A stretch of 64,000 nucleotides of DNA from Massilia sp. Root351 (GTDB lineage: Bacteria > Pseudomonadota > Gammaproteobacteria > Burkholderiales > Burkholderiaceae_D): positions 224,229-288,228 of the forward strand of contig NZ_LMDJ01000032.1 of NCBI RefSeq assembly GCF_001425045.1. The letters run 5' to 3'. The notes beneath the pieces were generated by a model. That model saw nothing but the letters and a program-made list of their open reading frames with translations. It was not told the origin of the DNA and made no database searches. Positions 1 through 8,871 of the stretch are shown here, in pieces (the first letter of the stretch is position 1; every line of letters starts with the position of its first letter). Both the position numbers and the translations under genes were made by a program.

Positions 1-808
1 GACTTTCCCGCAGACCACCGGTCCGCAAATGGTGGACGGCGTGGAGTATACGCTGACCGGCACGCCCGAGACGGGCGACCACTTCCAGGTGCGCCCGACC
101 TTCCAGGCCGCGTCCGACTTCAAGGTGGCGCTGACCGACGTCGGCAAGATCGCGCTGGCCGCGCCCATCGTCACCAACGCGCCGCTGGCCAACACCGGCA
201 ACGGCAAGATCACGCCCGGCACGGTCGACGCCAACTACCTGACGCCCGGCAATCCGCTGACCGCGCCGGTGACGCTGACCTACGATTCGGCGACCGGCGA
301 GCTGAGCGGTTTCCCGGCCACGCAGGACGTGGTGGTGACGGCCAACGGCGTGAGCACCACCTATCCGGCCGGCACCAACGTGCCCTACACCGACGGCGCC
401 AGCATCAGTTTCGGCGGCATCAACATCGCCATCAGCGGCGCGCCGGGCAACGGCGACACTTTCTCGGTGGCGCCCAATACCGGCGGCACGCGCGACAACC
501 GCAACGGCGCGCTGCTGGGCGACCTGCAGGCCAAGAACATCCTGAACGGGGGCAAGACCACGTTCCAGAGCGCCTACGCGTCCATGGTCAACTTCGTCGG
601 CAACAAGACCAGCGAAACGATGATAGGCGCCAGCGCGGCGGAGGCGGCGGTCAAGCAAGCCTCGAACGCGCAGCAAGCCGTTTCCGGCGTCAACCTGGAC
701 GAGGAAGCGGCCAACCTGCTGCGCTACCAGCAGGCTTACCAGGCGTCCGGCAAGGTGATGCAGATCGCCAGCACGCTGTTTGACACGCTGCTGGGCCTGG
801 GCCGCTAA
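1..808 (+). CDS. flgK: FlgK, hook-filament junction protein (3' part)
   Basis: The gene runs in from the left edge; codons are in frame from base 2, leaving about 268 C-terminal residues. FlgK (HAP1) is the first junction protein between hook and filament and is exported by the flagellar type III system. The C-terminal segment (EEAANLLRYQQAYQASGKVMQIASTL) is the conserved helical D0 region shared by FlgK and flagellin. The upstream part is a Gly/Thr/Ala-rich beta region typical of the variable outer domain. The flgL gene starts 23 bases downstream on the same strand, the usual flgK-flgL pair, so the two are surely cotranscribed. Confidence 0.93.
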   Translation, partial: TFPQTTGPQMVDGVEYTLTGTPETGDHFQVRPTFQAASDFKVALTDVGKIALAAPIVTNAPLANTGNGKITPGTVDANYLTPGNPLTAPVTLTYDSATGELSGFPATQDVVVTANGVSTTYPAGTNVPYTDGASISFGGINIAISGAPGNGDTFSVAPNTGGTRDNRNGALLGDLQAKNILNGGKTTFQSAYASMVNFVGNKTSETMIGASAAEAAVKQASNAQQAVSGVNLDEEAANLLRYQQAYQASGKVMQIASTLFDTLLGLGR

Positions 809-831
809 AGACATCGCAAGGAAATGCAATC

Positions 832-2091
832 ATGAGCATGCGCATCAGTTCCAAGACCATCTTCGACAACGGCGTGGGCCAGCTGGGCACGCTGCAGTCG
901 GCCATCGCCAAGACCCAGCAGCAGCTGGCCACCGGGCGCCGCGTGCTGACCCCGGCCGACGACCCGATCGCCTCGGCGCGCGCGCTGGAAGTGACGCAGT
1001 CGCAATCGATCAACACCCAGCTGGCCACCAACCGCGCCAACGCGCGCGCTTCGCTGTCGCAGGAGGAAGTGGCGCTGACCTCGGTCACTTCGCTGTACCA
1101 GGACATCAAGGAGCTGGCCGTCAAGGCCGGCGCCGGTTCGCTGACCAACAAGGACCGCGAATCGCTGGCGGTGGAGCTGGAAGGGCGCTTGCAGGACTTG
1201 CTGGGCATGGCCAACACGGCGGACGGCTCGGGCGGCTACATCTTCTCCGGTTTCAAGGACAGCATTCCGTTCACGCTGAACGGCACCGGCGCCACCTACC
1301 AGGGCGACCAGGGCGAGCGCACCTTGCAGATCGGTTCGTCGCGCAAGGTCAGCATCAGCGATTCGGGCAGCGCCATCTTCGAGAACAACGTCACCGGCAA
1401 CAGCAAGTTCCAGACCGGCGTCGATCCCGCCAATTACGACCGTGGCGGCACCGGCATCATTTCCCCGGGCGCGGTAACGGACCCCAGCGCGCTCACCGGC
1501 CACCAGTACGCCATCAACTTCACGGTGGTGCCCGCCACGCCGGGCGTGCCCAAGGTGACCACCTACACGGTGATGGACTTGACGCTGGGCGTGCCGGTGC
1601 CGCCGGCGCCGGACCCGGCCGACCCGATTCCCTACACCAGCGGCAAGAGCATCAACTTCGACGGCCTGCAGTTCGAGATCAAGGGCGACCCGGCCGACCT
1701 GGACAGCTTCACGGTCGACCCGAGCGACAAGAAGTCCGTGTTCGAGACCATGCAGGACATGCTGAAGGCGCTGCGCGTGAACGGCGAGGGCGCGGCGGGC
1801 CAGGCGCGGCTGACCAATGCGCTGAACCAGGCCAACTCGAACATCGACAATGCGACGGACAACCTGCTGGCGGTGCGCGCCTCGGTGGGCGCGCGCATGA
1901 AGGAGCTGGACTACCTGGACAGCTCGGGCGAGGACTTGAACATCCAGTACGCCACCACCCTGTCCAACCTGATGGAAGTGGACACCATCCAGGCCATTTC
2001 CCTGTTCACCCAGCAGCAGATCAACCTGGAAGCGGCGCAGAAGTCCTACAAGACGCTGACGGGCTTGTCGCTGTTTAACTTCATCAGCTAA
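832..2091 (+). CDS. flgL: FlgL, hook-filament junction protein
   Basis: This 419-residue protein is HAP3, which sits between FlgK and the filament. The N-terminus (MRISSKTIFDNGVGQLG...) and a C-terminus ending in IQAISLFTQQQINLEAAQKS are the conserved coiled-coil D0/D1 regions of the FlgL/flagellin family. The middle is a longer beta-rich insertion, so it is larger than the roughly 300-residue enteric FlgL. The start at 832 has AAGGAA upstream; an in-frame ATG at 838 is an alternative. It follows flgK directly. Its stop codon abuts the stop codon of fliR on the other strand with no spacer and no visible terminator between the convergent operons. Confidence 0.94.
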   Translation: MSMRISSKTIFDNGVGQLGTLQSAIAKTQQQLATGRRVLTPADDPIASARALEVTQSQSINTQLATNRANARASLSQEEVALTSVTSLYQDIKELAVKAGAGSLTNKDRESLAVELEGRLQDLLGMANTADGSGGYIFSGFKDSIPFTLNGTGATYQGDQGERTLQIGSSRKVSISDSGSAIFENNVTGNSKFQTGVDPANYDRGGTGIISPGAVTDPSALTGHQYAINFTVVPATPGVPKVTTYTVMDLTLGVPVPPAPDPADPIPYTSGKSINFDGLQFEIKGDPADLDSFTVDPSDKKSVFETMQDMLKALRVNGEGAAGQARLTNALNQANSNIDNATDNLLAVRASVGARMKELDYLDSSGEDLNIQYATTLSNLMEVDTIQAISLFTQQQINLEAAQKSYKTLTGLSLFNFIS

Positions 2092-2952
2092 TCAACCCGG
2101 CAGCGAATTGACAGCCGGCCCCGGCGCTTGTTTTAACGGCGCCGGCGGCGCCGGCGGCCGCGGCTCGCGGTCGGCCCAGTTGCGTGGAAACTGCCGCGCG
2201 CTCTCTATGCCCTGGTTGAACAGCTTCTGCAGCGGCGTGGCCATATAGGGCAGGACCATGGCCAGCACCAGGAAGCCGATGCCCAGCGTGATCGGGAAGC
2301 CGATGCCGAACAGGTTCAGCTGCGGCGCCGCCCTGGTCAGGATGCCCAAGGCCACGTTGATGATCAGCAGCGCCGCCACGATGGGCAATGCCAGCTGCAT
2401 GCCGGCGCTGAACACCCGTCCGCCCCAGTCCGCCACGTGCTTGAAGCCGCTGCCGGCAATCGGAATGCCGGACACCGGCAGCGTCTGGAAGCTTTCGGCC
2501 AGCGCCGACAGCAGCACCAGGTGGCCGTTCACCGACAGGAAGGCCAGCGTGGCCAGCAGCGCCAGGAACTGGCTGATGGCCGACGAGCGGCCCTGGGTGT
2601 TGGGGTCGAAGAAGGTGGCGAAGCCCAGGCCCATGGTCAGGCTGCTGATTTCGCCGGCCATCTCGACAGCGGCGAACACGATGCGCAGGGTAAAGCCCAT
2701 GGCCACCCCGATCAGCAATTCCTGCGCCAGGATCAGCAGGCCGGCGTAGGACATGGGGTCGGCGGCGGGCACGGCCGGCACGGTGGGCGCGATCACCATG
2801 GCCAGCAGCACGCCCAGCGCCAGCTTGACGCTGCGCGGCGTGCTGCGGTTGCCGAAGATGGGCGCGGCGGCAATCAGGCCGAGGATGCGGGTGAGCGGCC
2901 ACAGCAGGGAAGCGATCCATGTGTTGATCTCGACGGTGGACAGCGTGATCAC
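2092..2952 (-). CDS. fliR: FliR, flagellar export gate protein
   Basis: This 286-residue inner-membrane protein of the flagellar type III export gate forms the FliP5-Q4-R1 complex with its neighbours. It shows several long hydrophobic segments and the family's N-terminal pattern (WIASLLWPLTRILGLIAAAP). The later stretch EIAGEISSLTMGLGFATFFDP-type sequence around residues 95-118 is also characteristic. The C-terminal tail beyond about residue 255 is proline- and alanine-rich and probably variable. It is the last gene of the fliF-to-fliR operon, 13 bases after fliQ. Its end is tail-to-tail with flgL. Confidence 0.95.
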   Translation of the reverse strand: MITLSTVEINTWIASLLWPLTRILGLIAAAPIFGNRSTPRSVKLALGVLLAMVIAPTVPAVPAADPMSYAGLLILAQELLIGVAMGFTLRIVFAAVEMAGEISSLTMGLGFATFFDPNTQGRSSAISQFLALLATLAFLSVNGHLVLLSALAESFQTLPVSGIPIAGSGFKHVADWGGRVFSAGMQLALPIVAALLIINVALGILTRAAPQLNLFGIGFPITLGIGFLVLAMVLPYMATPLQKLFNQGIESARQFPRNWADREPRPPAPPAPLKQAPGPAVNSLPG

Positions 2953-2965
2953 GGGTGCGCCGCCA

Positions 2966-3235
2966 TCAGTTGACCAGGCCGGGAATGCCTGTGAAGACGT
3001 TGCGCATATAGTCCAGCATGACCGACAGCATCCACGGCCCGGCCACCACCAGCGCCACGAACACGCCCACCAGTTTGGGGATGAAGGACAGCGTGGCTTC
3101 GTTGATCTGGGTGGCGGCCTGGAAGATGGACACCACCAGGCCGATCACCAGCGCCACCAGCAGCATGGGGGCGGCCACCATCAGCGTCACCTCCATGGCG
3201 ATGCGGCCCATCGTCATGACGCTTTCGGGTGTCAT
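2966..3235 (-). CDS. fliQ: FliQ, flagellar export gate protein
   Basis: This small 89-residue membrane protein has two hydrophobic hairpin helices and is the standard length for FliQ. It begins MTPESVMTMGRIAMEVTLMV and contains the conserved LVIGLVVSIFQAATQINE segment that ends the first helix. It forms the export gate with FliP and FliR. The gene lies 13 bases from both fliP (upstream) and fliR (downstream), the classic P-Q-R order. Confidence 0.95.
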   Translation of the reverse strand: MTPESVMTMGRIAMEVTLMVAAPMLLVALVIGLVVSIFQAATQINEATLSFIPKLVGVFVALVVAGPWMLSVMLDYMRNVFTGIPGLVN

Positions 3236-3248
3236 GGGCGCTCCTTCA

Positions 3249-4013
3249 CTAGTAGAAACTCTGGGCCAGCGAGCCGATCAGCAGCTGCCAGCCGTCCACC
3301 AGCACGAACAGCATCAGCTTGAAGGGCAGCGAAATGACGGCCGGCGACATCATCATCATACCCATCGACATCAGCACCGAGGCCACCACCATGTCGATGA
3401 TGAGGAAGGGGATGAAGATGGCGAAGCCGATCTGGAACGCGGTCTTCAGTTCGCTGGTCACGAAGGCAGGAATCAGCACGCGCAGCGGGACGTCCTCCGG
3501 CCCCTGCAGCGCGGGCGTGCGCGACAGCTTGACGAACAGCGCCAGGTCGGCCTGGCGGGTCTGCTTGAGCATGAAGGACTTGAGCGGCGCGGCGCCTTTT
3601 TCCAGCGCCTGCTGCATGGTGATCTTGCTTTCCTGCAGCGGCAGATAGGCTTCGCCGTAAATCTTGTCGAGCACCGGGCCCATCACGAACAGGGTCAGGA
3701 ACAGCGCCAGCCCCACCATCACCTGGTTGGGCGGCGCCGACTGGGTGCCCATGGCCTGGCGCAGCAGCGACAGCACGATGATGATGCGGGTGAAGCTGGT
3801 CATCATCAGCAGCGCGGCCGGGATGAAGGTCAGCGCCGTCATCAGGATCAGCGTCTGCAGCGACAGGCCGTAGTTGGTGCCGCCGCCCGGGGCCGGGGTG
3901 GCCGTGAAGGCCGGAACGGTCGGGTCGGCGCCGGCCCATAGCGGCACGGCCGCCAGGCCCGCCGCAAGCAGGCACTTCAGCACAGCGGCGGACTTGCCTT
4001 GCTTATTTGCCAT
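3249..4013 (-). CDS. fliP: FliP, flagellar export gate protein
   Basis: This 254-residue protein has a cleavable signal-like N-terminus (hydrophobic stretch at about residues 10-28), then the conserved FliP core. Landmarks are LILMTALTFIPAALLMMTSF, the RIIIVLSLLRQAMGTQSAPPNQ loop, and the C-terminal hydrophobic helices containing GMMMMSP. FliP forms the pentameric core of the export gate. Its start overlaps the end of fliO by 11 bases, suggesting translational coupling. FliQ follows 13 bases later. Confidence 0.96.
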   Translation of the reverse strand: MANKQGKSAAVLKCLLAAGLAAVPLWAGADPTVPAFTATPAPGGGTNYGLSLQTLILMTALTFIPAALLMMTSFTRIIIVLSLLRQAMGTQSAPPNQVMVGLALFLTLFVMGPVLDKIYGEAYLPLQESKITMQQALEKGAAPLKSFMLKQTRQADLALFVKLSRTPALQGPEDVPLRVLIPAFVTSELKTAFQIGFAIFIPFLIIDMVVASVLMSMGMMMMSPAVISLPFKLMLFVLVDGWQLLIGSLAQSFY

Positions 4014-4773
4014 TACGTTTTTCTATCGTCTGTTTGAACCATTCGGCGAAGTTGGCGCCGGGCAGGGCGCCTGGCGCCGCGCCGGATGCCGCGTTGCCTG
4101 CAGCCGTGCCGGCATCGAAGCCGTCGGCGCCGTCCGGGCGCGGCAGCGTGGCCAGCGCGTTCATGCGGCCGGGGGAGGCGCCCACGACTATCCATTGCCC
4201 GCCCACTTCCACCACCAGGATGCGCTCGCGCGCGCCGACGCTGAGCGCACCGACCAGCTTGACGTGCGCGCCGCCGGTGATGGTTTTCGGGCCGAAGCGC
4301 TTCAGCAGCCAGGCCAGGCCGATCAGCAGGCCCAGCACCAGGATCAGCGAGAAGATGGTGGTCAGCAGGCTGCCGGTGGCGGTGGGCGCTTGCGCCGGAT
4401 CGATGGCGGTGGCCGGGGCCGGCCGGGCGCCGGCCAGCGCGGCCTGCTGCTCGGGCGTGGCGGTCGGCGCGGTAGTGGCTGGGACTGCGGCAGGGGCGGA
4501 TGCGGGGGCCGCGGCGCTGTCAGGCGCGGGCGCGGCGGAGCCGGCAGCGGCCGGCGGCGCCACGCCGGCGGTCGCCACGGCGGCGGCGCCCGCAGCCTGG
4601 GCTGCGGCGGCCGGCAAGGCGGCGGGGTCGGGCTGGGCCGCAGGCTTGCTGGCGGAGGAAATCGAACCGGAGGCGGTTTGCGCCGCCAGCGCCGGGGCGC
4701 CGGCGAACATGGCGGCTGCGGCCAGCGCGGCCAGGACCGCCGCTGGCGCGGCAAACGGGAAAGCAGGCTTCAT
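4003..4773 (-). CDS. fliO: FliO, flagellar export gate assembly factor
   Basis: This 256-residue protein helps FliP assemble. It has an N-terminal signal/hydrophobic stretch, then about 100 residues very rich in Ala, Pro and Thr. A single membrane helix (LLTTIFSLILVLGLLIGLAW, about residues 138-157) comes next, followed by the FliO cytoplasmic domain (HVKLVGALSVGARERILVVE, WIVVGASPGRMNALATL). The long Ala/Pro linker makes it larger than enteric FliO. It overlaps fliN by 4 bases (ATGA) upstream and fliP by 11 bases downstream, so the N-O-P genes are tightly coupled. Confidence 0.9.
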   Translation of the reverse strand: MKPAFPFAAPAAVLAALAAAAMFAGAPALAAQTASGSISSASKPAAQPDPAALPAAAAQAAGAAAVATAGVAPPAAAGSAAPAPDSAAAPASAPAAVPATTAPTATPEQQAALAGARPAPATAIDPAQAPTATGSLLTTIFSLILVLGLLIGLAWLLKRFGPKTITGGAHVKLVGALSVGARERILVVEVGGQWIVVGASPGRMNALATLPRPDGADGFDAGTAAGNAASGAAPGALPGANFAEWFKQTIEKRNGK

Positions 4774-5189
4774 TTATTCAGTTTTCGGATGCGTTCGGAA
4801 GGCGTAATGATATCGGTCAGGCGGATACCGAACTTGTCGTTCACCACCACCACCTCGCCCTGGGCGATCAGGCAGCCGTTCACCAGCACGTCCATCGGCT
4901 CGCCGGCCAGGCCGTCCAGTTCGACCACCGAGCCCTGCGCCAGCTGCAGCAGGTTTTTGATGGCAATCTTGGTACGTCCCAGTTCCACCGTCAGCTGCAC
5001 CGGGATATCGAGGATGAAATCGATATCGTTGTGGGTCTCGGTCTTGGACGGCTGCTTGGAAAAGTCCTGGAACACGGCGGCCTGCGCGGCCTGCTGGTTT
5101 TGCAGCGCTTCGGCTTCCGCCTTGGCCTGCTCGGCGATCGCAGCGCCCCAATCATCATCCAAGCTTTGATCGTCTTGATTATCCGACAT
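4770..5189 (-). CDS. fliN: FliN, flagellar switch C-ring protein
   Basis: This 139-residue protein is a component of the C-ring and a docking site for the export ATPase complex. An acidic, Gln-rich N-terminal region is followed by the SpoA/FliN domain from about residue 55: DIPVQLTVELGRTKIAIKNLLQLAQGSVVELDG, then NGCLIAQGEVVVVNDKFGIRLTDII. This motif pattern and length are standard for FliN. The stop overlaps the fliO start by 4 bases. The gene lies 25 bases after fliM. Confidence 0.96.
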   Translation of the reverse strand: MSDNQDDQSLDDDWGAAIAEQAKAEAEALQNQQAAQAAVFQDFSKQPSKTETHNDIDFILDIPVQLTVELGRTKIAIKNLLQLAQGSVVELDGLAGEPMDVLVNGCLIAQGEVVVVNDKFGIRLTDIITPSERIRKLNK

Positions 5190-5214
5190 ATTTCTCTCCA
5201 GTTACTTCGCTGTA

Positions 5215-6195
5215 TTACTTCGTGTTATCGGCGTTCGCCAGCAATTTCTCTACTTTTAACGCGTATTGTCCGTTCAGCACGCCATAGGTGCAGTCCAGCA
5301 CGGGCACGCCATCCACGGTCGCCTCGATGCTGGCCGGAATGTTCAGCGGGATGATGTCGCCCACCCGCATGTTCAGGATCTCGTCGAAGGACACCTTGGC
5401 CGTGCCCAGCGACGCCACCAGTTCCACCTCGGCGATCTGGATCTGCTGCGTCATCAGGCGGATCCAGCGCTTGTCCACTTCCAGCGCCTCGCCCTGCAGC
5501 GAGGAGGTCAGCGCGTCGCGGATCGGTTCGATCATCGAGTACGGCATGCAGAAGTGGATCTGGCCCGACACCGAACCGAGCTCCACCGTGAAGGTGGACG
5601 CCACCACCACCTCGTTCGGCGTGGCGATGTTGGCGAACTGCGTATTCATTTCCGAGCGGATGTACTCGAACTCCACCGGGTACACCGGCTCCCAGGACTT
5701 GGTGTAGGCCTCGAACACGATATCGAGAATGCGCAAGATGATGCGCTGCTCGGTCTGCGTGAAGTCGCGGCCCTCGACCCGGGTGTGGAAGCGGCCGTCG
5801 CCGCCGAACAGGTTGTCCACCAGCAGGAACACCAGGCCCGGATCGAACACCATCAGCGCGGTGCCGCGCAGCGGCTTCATGTGCACCAGGTTCAAATTGG
5901 TCGGCACCACCAGGTTGCGGATGAATTCGCTGTACTTGGACACCCGCACCGAGCCCACCGACACTTCGGCGCTGCGGCGCAGGAAATTGAACAGGCCGAC
6001 GCGCAGCAGGCGCGCGAAGCGCTCGTTGATGATCTCGAGCGTCGGCATCCGGCCCCGGACGATGCGCTCCTGGGTCGCCAGGTTATAGGTTCTGACTCCC
6101 GCGACTTCTTCCGGCGCCGCGGCGTCGTCCTGGTCGCCATTGACGCCCTTTAAAAGGGCATCAACTTCTTCCTGGGAGAGAAAATTATCAGCCAT
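5215..6195 (-). CDS. fliM: FliM, flagellar motor switch protein
   Basis: This 326-residue C-ring protein binds CheY-P and FliG. The N-terminal MADNFLSQEEVDALLKGV is the conserved CheY-P binding helix (LSQEEIDALL type). The middle CheC-like domain contains the family landmarks LRVGLFNFLRRS and GRFHTRVEGRDFTQTEQRII, and a SpoA-type domain ends the protein (about residues 250-320). Length is normal. The gene sits between fliL (29 bases) and fliN (25 bases). Confidence 0.97.
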   Translation of the reverse strand: MADNFLSQEEVDALLKGVNGDQDDAAAPEEVAGVRTYNLATQERIVRGRMPTLEIINERFARLLRVGLFNFLRRSAEVSVGSVRVSKYSEFIRNLVVPTNLNLVHMKPLRGTALMVFDPGLVFLLVDNLFGGDGRFHTRVEGRDFTQTEQRIILRILDIVFEAYTKSWEPVYPVEFEYIRSEMNTQFANIATPNEVVVASTFTVELGSVSGQIHFCMPYSMIEPIRDALTSSLQGEALEVDKRWIRLMTQQIQIAEVELVASLGTAKVSFDEILNMRVGDIIPLNIPASIEATVDGVPVLDCTYGVLNGQYALKVEKLLANADNTK

Positions 6196-6224
6196 GGCTT
6201 TCTACTGGTTGGGCTTTACTAGGG

Positions 6225-6737
6225 TCACTGAATAATGAAGGAGGTAAACAGCACCTCGGTCACATCCTGCTGCGGGCCGCGATCCTCGAACGGTGCGCGC
6301 ACCTGTTCCATGATCTCGGCGCTCAGCTGCTGCTTGCCTTCCGGCGTGTTGATCTCCGACGCCTTCTTGCTCGACAGCAGCAGCAGCAGGCGGCTGCGCA
6401 CCTTGGGCATATTGTTCTTGATCACTTCCACTTCCTCCAGGCCGCTCACCTGCAGCGTAAAGGCCAGCTGCAGGTACTGCTCGCCGTTTTCCGGCTGCAG
6501 GTTGACGGTGAACGGTTCTATCGTCACGTACACTGGCGGGCCGGACTTGGGCGCGGACTTCTTCTGCTTGGCCGGCGCTTCGTGATCGCCGCCGCCCTTC
6601 AGCATGAACCATGCGCCGCCGCCGCCGGCAGCGGCCAGCACGGCTACCAGGCCGAGGATCAACACCAATTTCTTGGAGTTGGCCGGAGCGGCAGCCTCTG
6701 CTTTCGGTTCCGCTTTTAATTTAGGATTCGCTTTCAA
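6225..6737 (-). CDS. fliL: FliL, stator-associated flagellar protein
   Basis: This 170-residue protein has a short Lys/Ala-rich cytoplasmic tail, one membrane helix (about residues 24-46, LVLILGLVAVLAAAGGGGAW) and a periplasmic stomatin-like domain. The domain contains YVTIEPFTVNLQPENGEQYLQ, typical of FliL. FliL encircles and supports MotAB stators. It follows fliK by 67 bases, the largest gap within this operon, which contains a short hairpin. Confidence 0.93.
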   Translation of the reverse strand: MKANPKLKAEPKAEAAAPANSKKLVLILGLVAVLAAAGGGGAWFMLKGGGDHEAPAKQKKSAPKSGPPVYVTIEPFTVNLQPENGEQYLQLAFTLQVSGLEEVEVIKNNMPKVRSRLLLLLSSKKASEINTPEGKQQLSAEIMEQVRAPFEDRGPQQDVTEVLFTSFIIQ

Positions 6738-6776
6738 AGTTACCCTTGCAGCTGAAGTGGATCATGTCGCCATTAT

Positions 6777-6793
6777 GGCACGCCTTGCGTGCC
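6777..6793. repeat. short inverted repeat between fliK and fliL
   Basis: A perfect 7-bp inverted repeat with a 3-base loop (GGCACGC-CTT-GCGTGCC) lies in the 67-base gap between the fliK stop and fliL start. There is no T-run after it on the minus strand, so it is not a normal intrinsic terminator. It could stabilise or process the long flagellar mRNA, or be chance. Confidence 0.35.
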
Positions 6794-6804
6794 GGTCAGA
6801 ATGG

Positions 6805-8376
6805 TCAGGCGAAGGTATCGACCATGCCGAGCGCGCGCTGGCGCGGCGCCGGCGCAACAGCGGCGCTGTCGTCGCCGCCGCCGTCACCGCCTCCGCCGTT
6901 GCGGCCGTCACGGCCGCCGCCCTGCTGCGCAGCGCGGGCCTGGTCGAAGCCGTTGTTTTGATCCGACATGCCGGCCGAGACGGTGGCCTCGCCCAGCTGG
7001 ATGCCGGCTTCGCTCATCATTTCACGCAGGCGCGGCATGGCCGCTTCCAGCGCGGCGCGCACTTCCGGCTGGGCCGAGGTGAAGCTGGCGCTGGCGGCAT
7101 CGTTCGACACGTTCAGCACCACCTGCAGCGGGCCCAGGTCGGGCGGGTTCAGTTCCAGCGTGGCGCTCTGCTCGCCGCCGCCCACCATCCACACCACCTT
7201 CTGGCCCACTTGCTGGTCCCAGGCGGCGGTGCCGACGCGCGCCTGCAGCTGGTTGCCGGCGGCGGCGTTGGCGGCCTGGACCGTGGCCAGCTGGGCTTGC
7301 GCGGCGGGCGCCACGGCGGCGGGCGCGGACGGTGCGGCTTCCTTGAGCAGGGCGGCGAAGTCCGTCCTGGCGTCGCGCGCGGCGGCCAGCTGGGCGTCCG
7401 CGTCGGGCTGGGCGCGGCCGGCTTGCGCCTGGCTGGCGTCCAGCACGGCCGGTGCGCGGCCGGCGCCGGTGTCTTCTGCCGCCTGGCCGCTGGCGGCGGG
7501 GCCGGCTTGCGCTTGCGCGCCGGACTGGTGCTTCTGCATGGCCTGGGCGGCGGCATCGAGCGCCGCTTTCAGCGTTGCGGCATCCGGATCGGCTGCGCCG
7601 GCAGTACCGGCGCTCTCGCCGTCCAGGGCGATGGCGCCGTCCGTGGCGGGCGTGGCACCGGCTGCAGCGCCGGCGGCAAGGGCCGCAGCGGGGTCCGGGT
7701 CGGCGGCCGGACCCGGGCCCGGCAGCAGGGCGGCGAGGCCATCGCCGGCCTGGCTGGCCGTGTCGTCGGGCAGGCCGGCGGCGGCAACCGTGCCGGCTGC
7801 GGCGGCCGGCTGGTTGAAGGCGGCCATCAGGGCCAGCATGGCGGCCATGGGATCGGCGGCCTGCGCGGCGGCGGCCGCTGCGGCGGCCGCATCGGAGGCG
7901 GAGGCGGCGGCATCGGCAGCGCCGCCGCCTGTGCCGGCATCGGCGCTGGATTGGGTGTCGGCGCTGCCGGCGGTGGGGGCGGGCGCGCCCCCGGCGGCCG
8001 GCGCGGCCTTGTCAGGCGCGCCGGCCGGTTTGCCATCCTCGCCGCGGCTGGCGGCGGCAGCGTTGGCGGGTTTGTGTGCCGGCGCGGGCTTGGCTTGCTC
8101 GCTTGCGGAGGCGGCCTGGTTCTGGCTGGCTGGCGCGGGGCGCGCGGCGGCTTGGGGCGCAGCCGGCTTGGCCTGGCTGGCACGGCTGGCCTGGTTGGCG
8201 GAAGAGGCCGCCGCGCCGGCGGGCGCGGCCGGACGGGTCCATGCCTGGCGTTGCTCGATCTGGCGCGTCAGCGCCTGCTGGAACTGGCTGTCCGGCGCCG
8301 CGGACGCGCCCTTGCCCGCCTGCGTGCCGGCGTTGGCGCCTGCGCCCGTGGTGGTGTTGATGAGCGGTGTCTGCAT
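6805..8376 (-). CDS. fliK: FliK, flagellar hook-length control protein
   Basis: This 523-residue protein is secreted as a molecular ruler and triggers the FlhB substrate switch when the hook is complete. The N-terminal two thirds are low-complexity, dominated by Ala, Pro, Gln, Asp and Gly. The C-terminal Flg_hook domain is clear at about residues 375-470: QVGQKVVWMVGGGEQSATLELNPPDLGPLQVVLNV, then VRAALEAAMPRLREMMSEAG. The gene lies 19 bases after fliJ. A second FliK-like gene is at 15509-17122. Confidence 0.93.
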   Translation of the reverse strand: MQTPLINTTTGAGANAGTQAGKGASAAPDSQFQQALTRQIEQRQAWTRPAAPAGAAASSANQASRASQAKPAAPQAAARPAPASQNQAASASEQAKPAPAHKPANAAAASRGEDGKPAGAPDKAAPAAGGAPAPTAGSADTQSSADAGTGGGAADAAASASDAAAAAAAAAQAADPMAAMLALMAAFNQPAAAAGTVAAAGLPDDTASQAGDGLAALLPGPGPAADPDPAAALAAGAAAGATPATDGAIALDGESAGTAGAADPDAATLKAALDAAAQAMQKHQSGAQAQAGPAASGQAAEDTGAGRAPAVLDASQAQAGRAQPDADAQLAAARDARTDFAALLKEAAPSAPAAVAPAAQAQLATVQAANAAAGNQLQARVGTAAWDQQVGQKVVWMVGGGEQSATLELNPPDLGPLQVVLNVSNDAASASFTSAQPEVRAALEAAMPRLREMMSEAGIQLGEATVSAGMSDQNNGFDQARAAQQGGGRDGRNGGGGDGGGDDSAAVAPAPRQRALGMVDTFA

Positions 8377-8395
8377 GATGGTGCCGTATCCGATA

Positions 8396-8836
8396 TTAGC
8401 GTTTATAGAATGCTTGCCTTGCGGCGTGTTCGTCCATGGACTTCTGGTCGCGCTTGGCTTCCAGCCTGAGCGCCTGCGCCTGCGCGCGGTCGTTCAGCGT
8501 GGAATAGGACATGCGCTTGCGTTCCGCGTCCTGCCAGATGCTTTTTTCCTGCTCGCCCTTGCGCTGGCTGTGGCGCAACACTTCTTCCTGGCCCTTGATG
8601 GCGCTGTCCAGTTTTTCCATGAAAGCCTGGAAGTTGCGGTACGCCATCGGCGTGATGCCCGCCAGCTGGCTGGCCTCGAAGCGCTTGCCGTATTCGTCGC
8701 GGTAGCCCACCAGCATGTTCAGTTTTTCCTCGGCATCCGCCACCGCCTTCAGGGCCATGCCCAGGCGCTTGGCGGCGTCGTCGGTTTCCCGGCGGGCCAG
8801 TTCGATCAGTGTTTCAAGTTGAGATTGGGAGGCCAT
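8396..8836 (-). CDS. fliJ: FliJ, flagellar export chaperone/ATPase stalk
   Basis: This 146-residue, largely helical protein is predicted to form the antiparallel coiled coil of FliJ, the gamma-like stalk of the FliI export ATPase. It begins MASQSQLETLIELARRETDD and is rich in Glu, Lys, Gln and Ala with heptad spacing throughout. Length and position (35 bases after fliI, before fliK) are those of FliJ. Sequence alone is weakly conserved in this family, so context carries much of the call. Confidence 0.93.
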   Translation of the reverse strand: MASQSQLETLIELARRETDDAAKRLGMALKAVADAEEKLNMLVGYRDEYGKRFEASQLAGITPMAYRNFQAFMEKLDSAIKGQEEVLRHSQRKGEQEKSIWQDAERKRMSYSTLNDRAQAQALRLEAKRDQKSMDEHAARQAFYKR

Positions 8837-8871
8837 GATGGTTCATTATAGGCGTCCTGGACGGCGGTCAA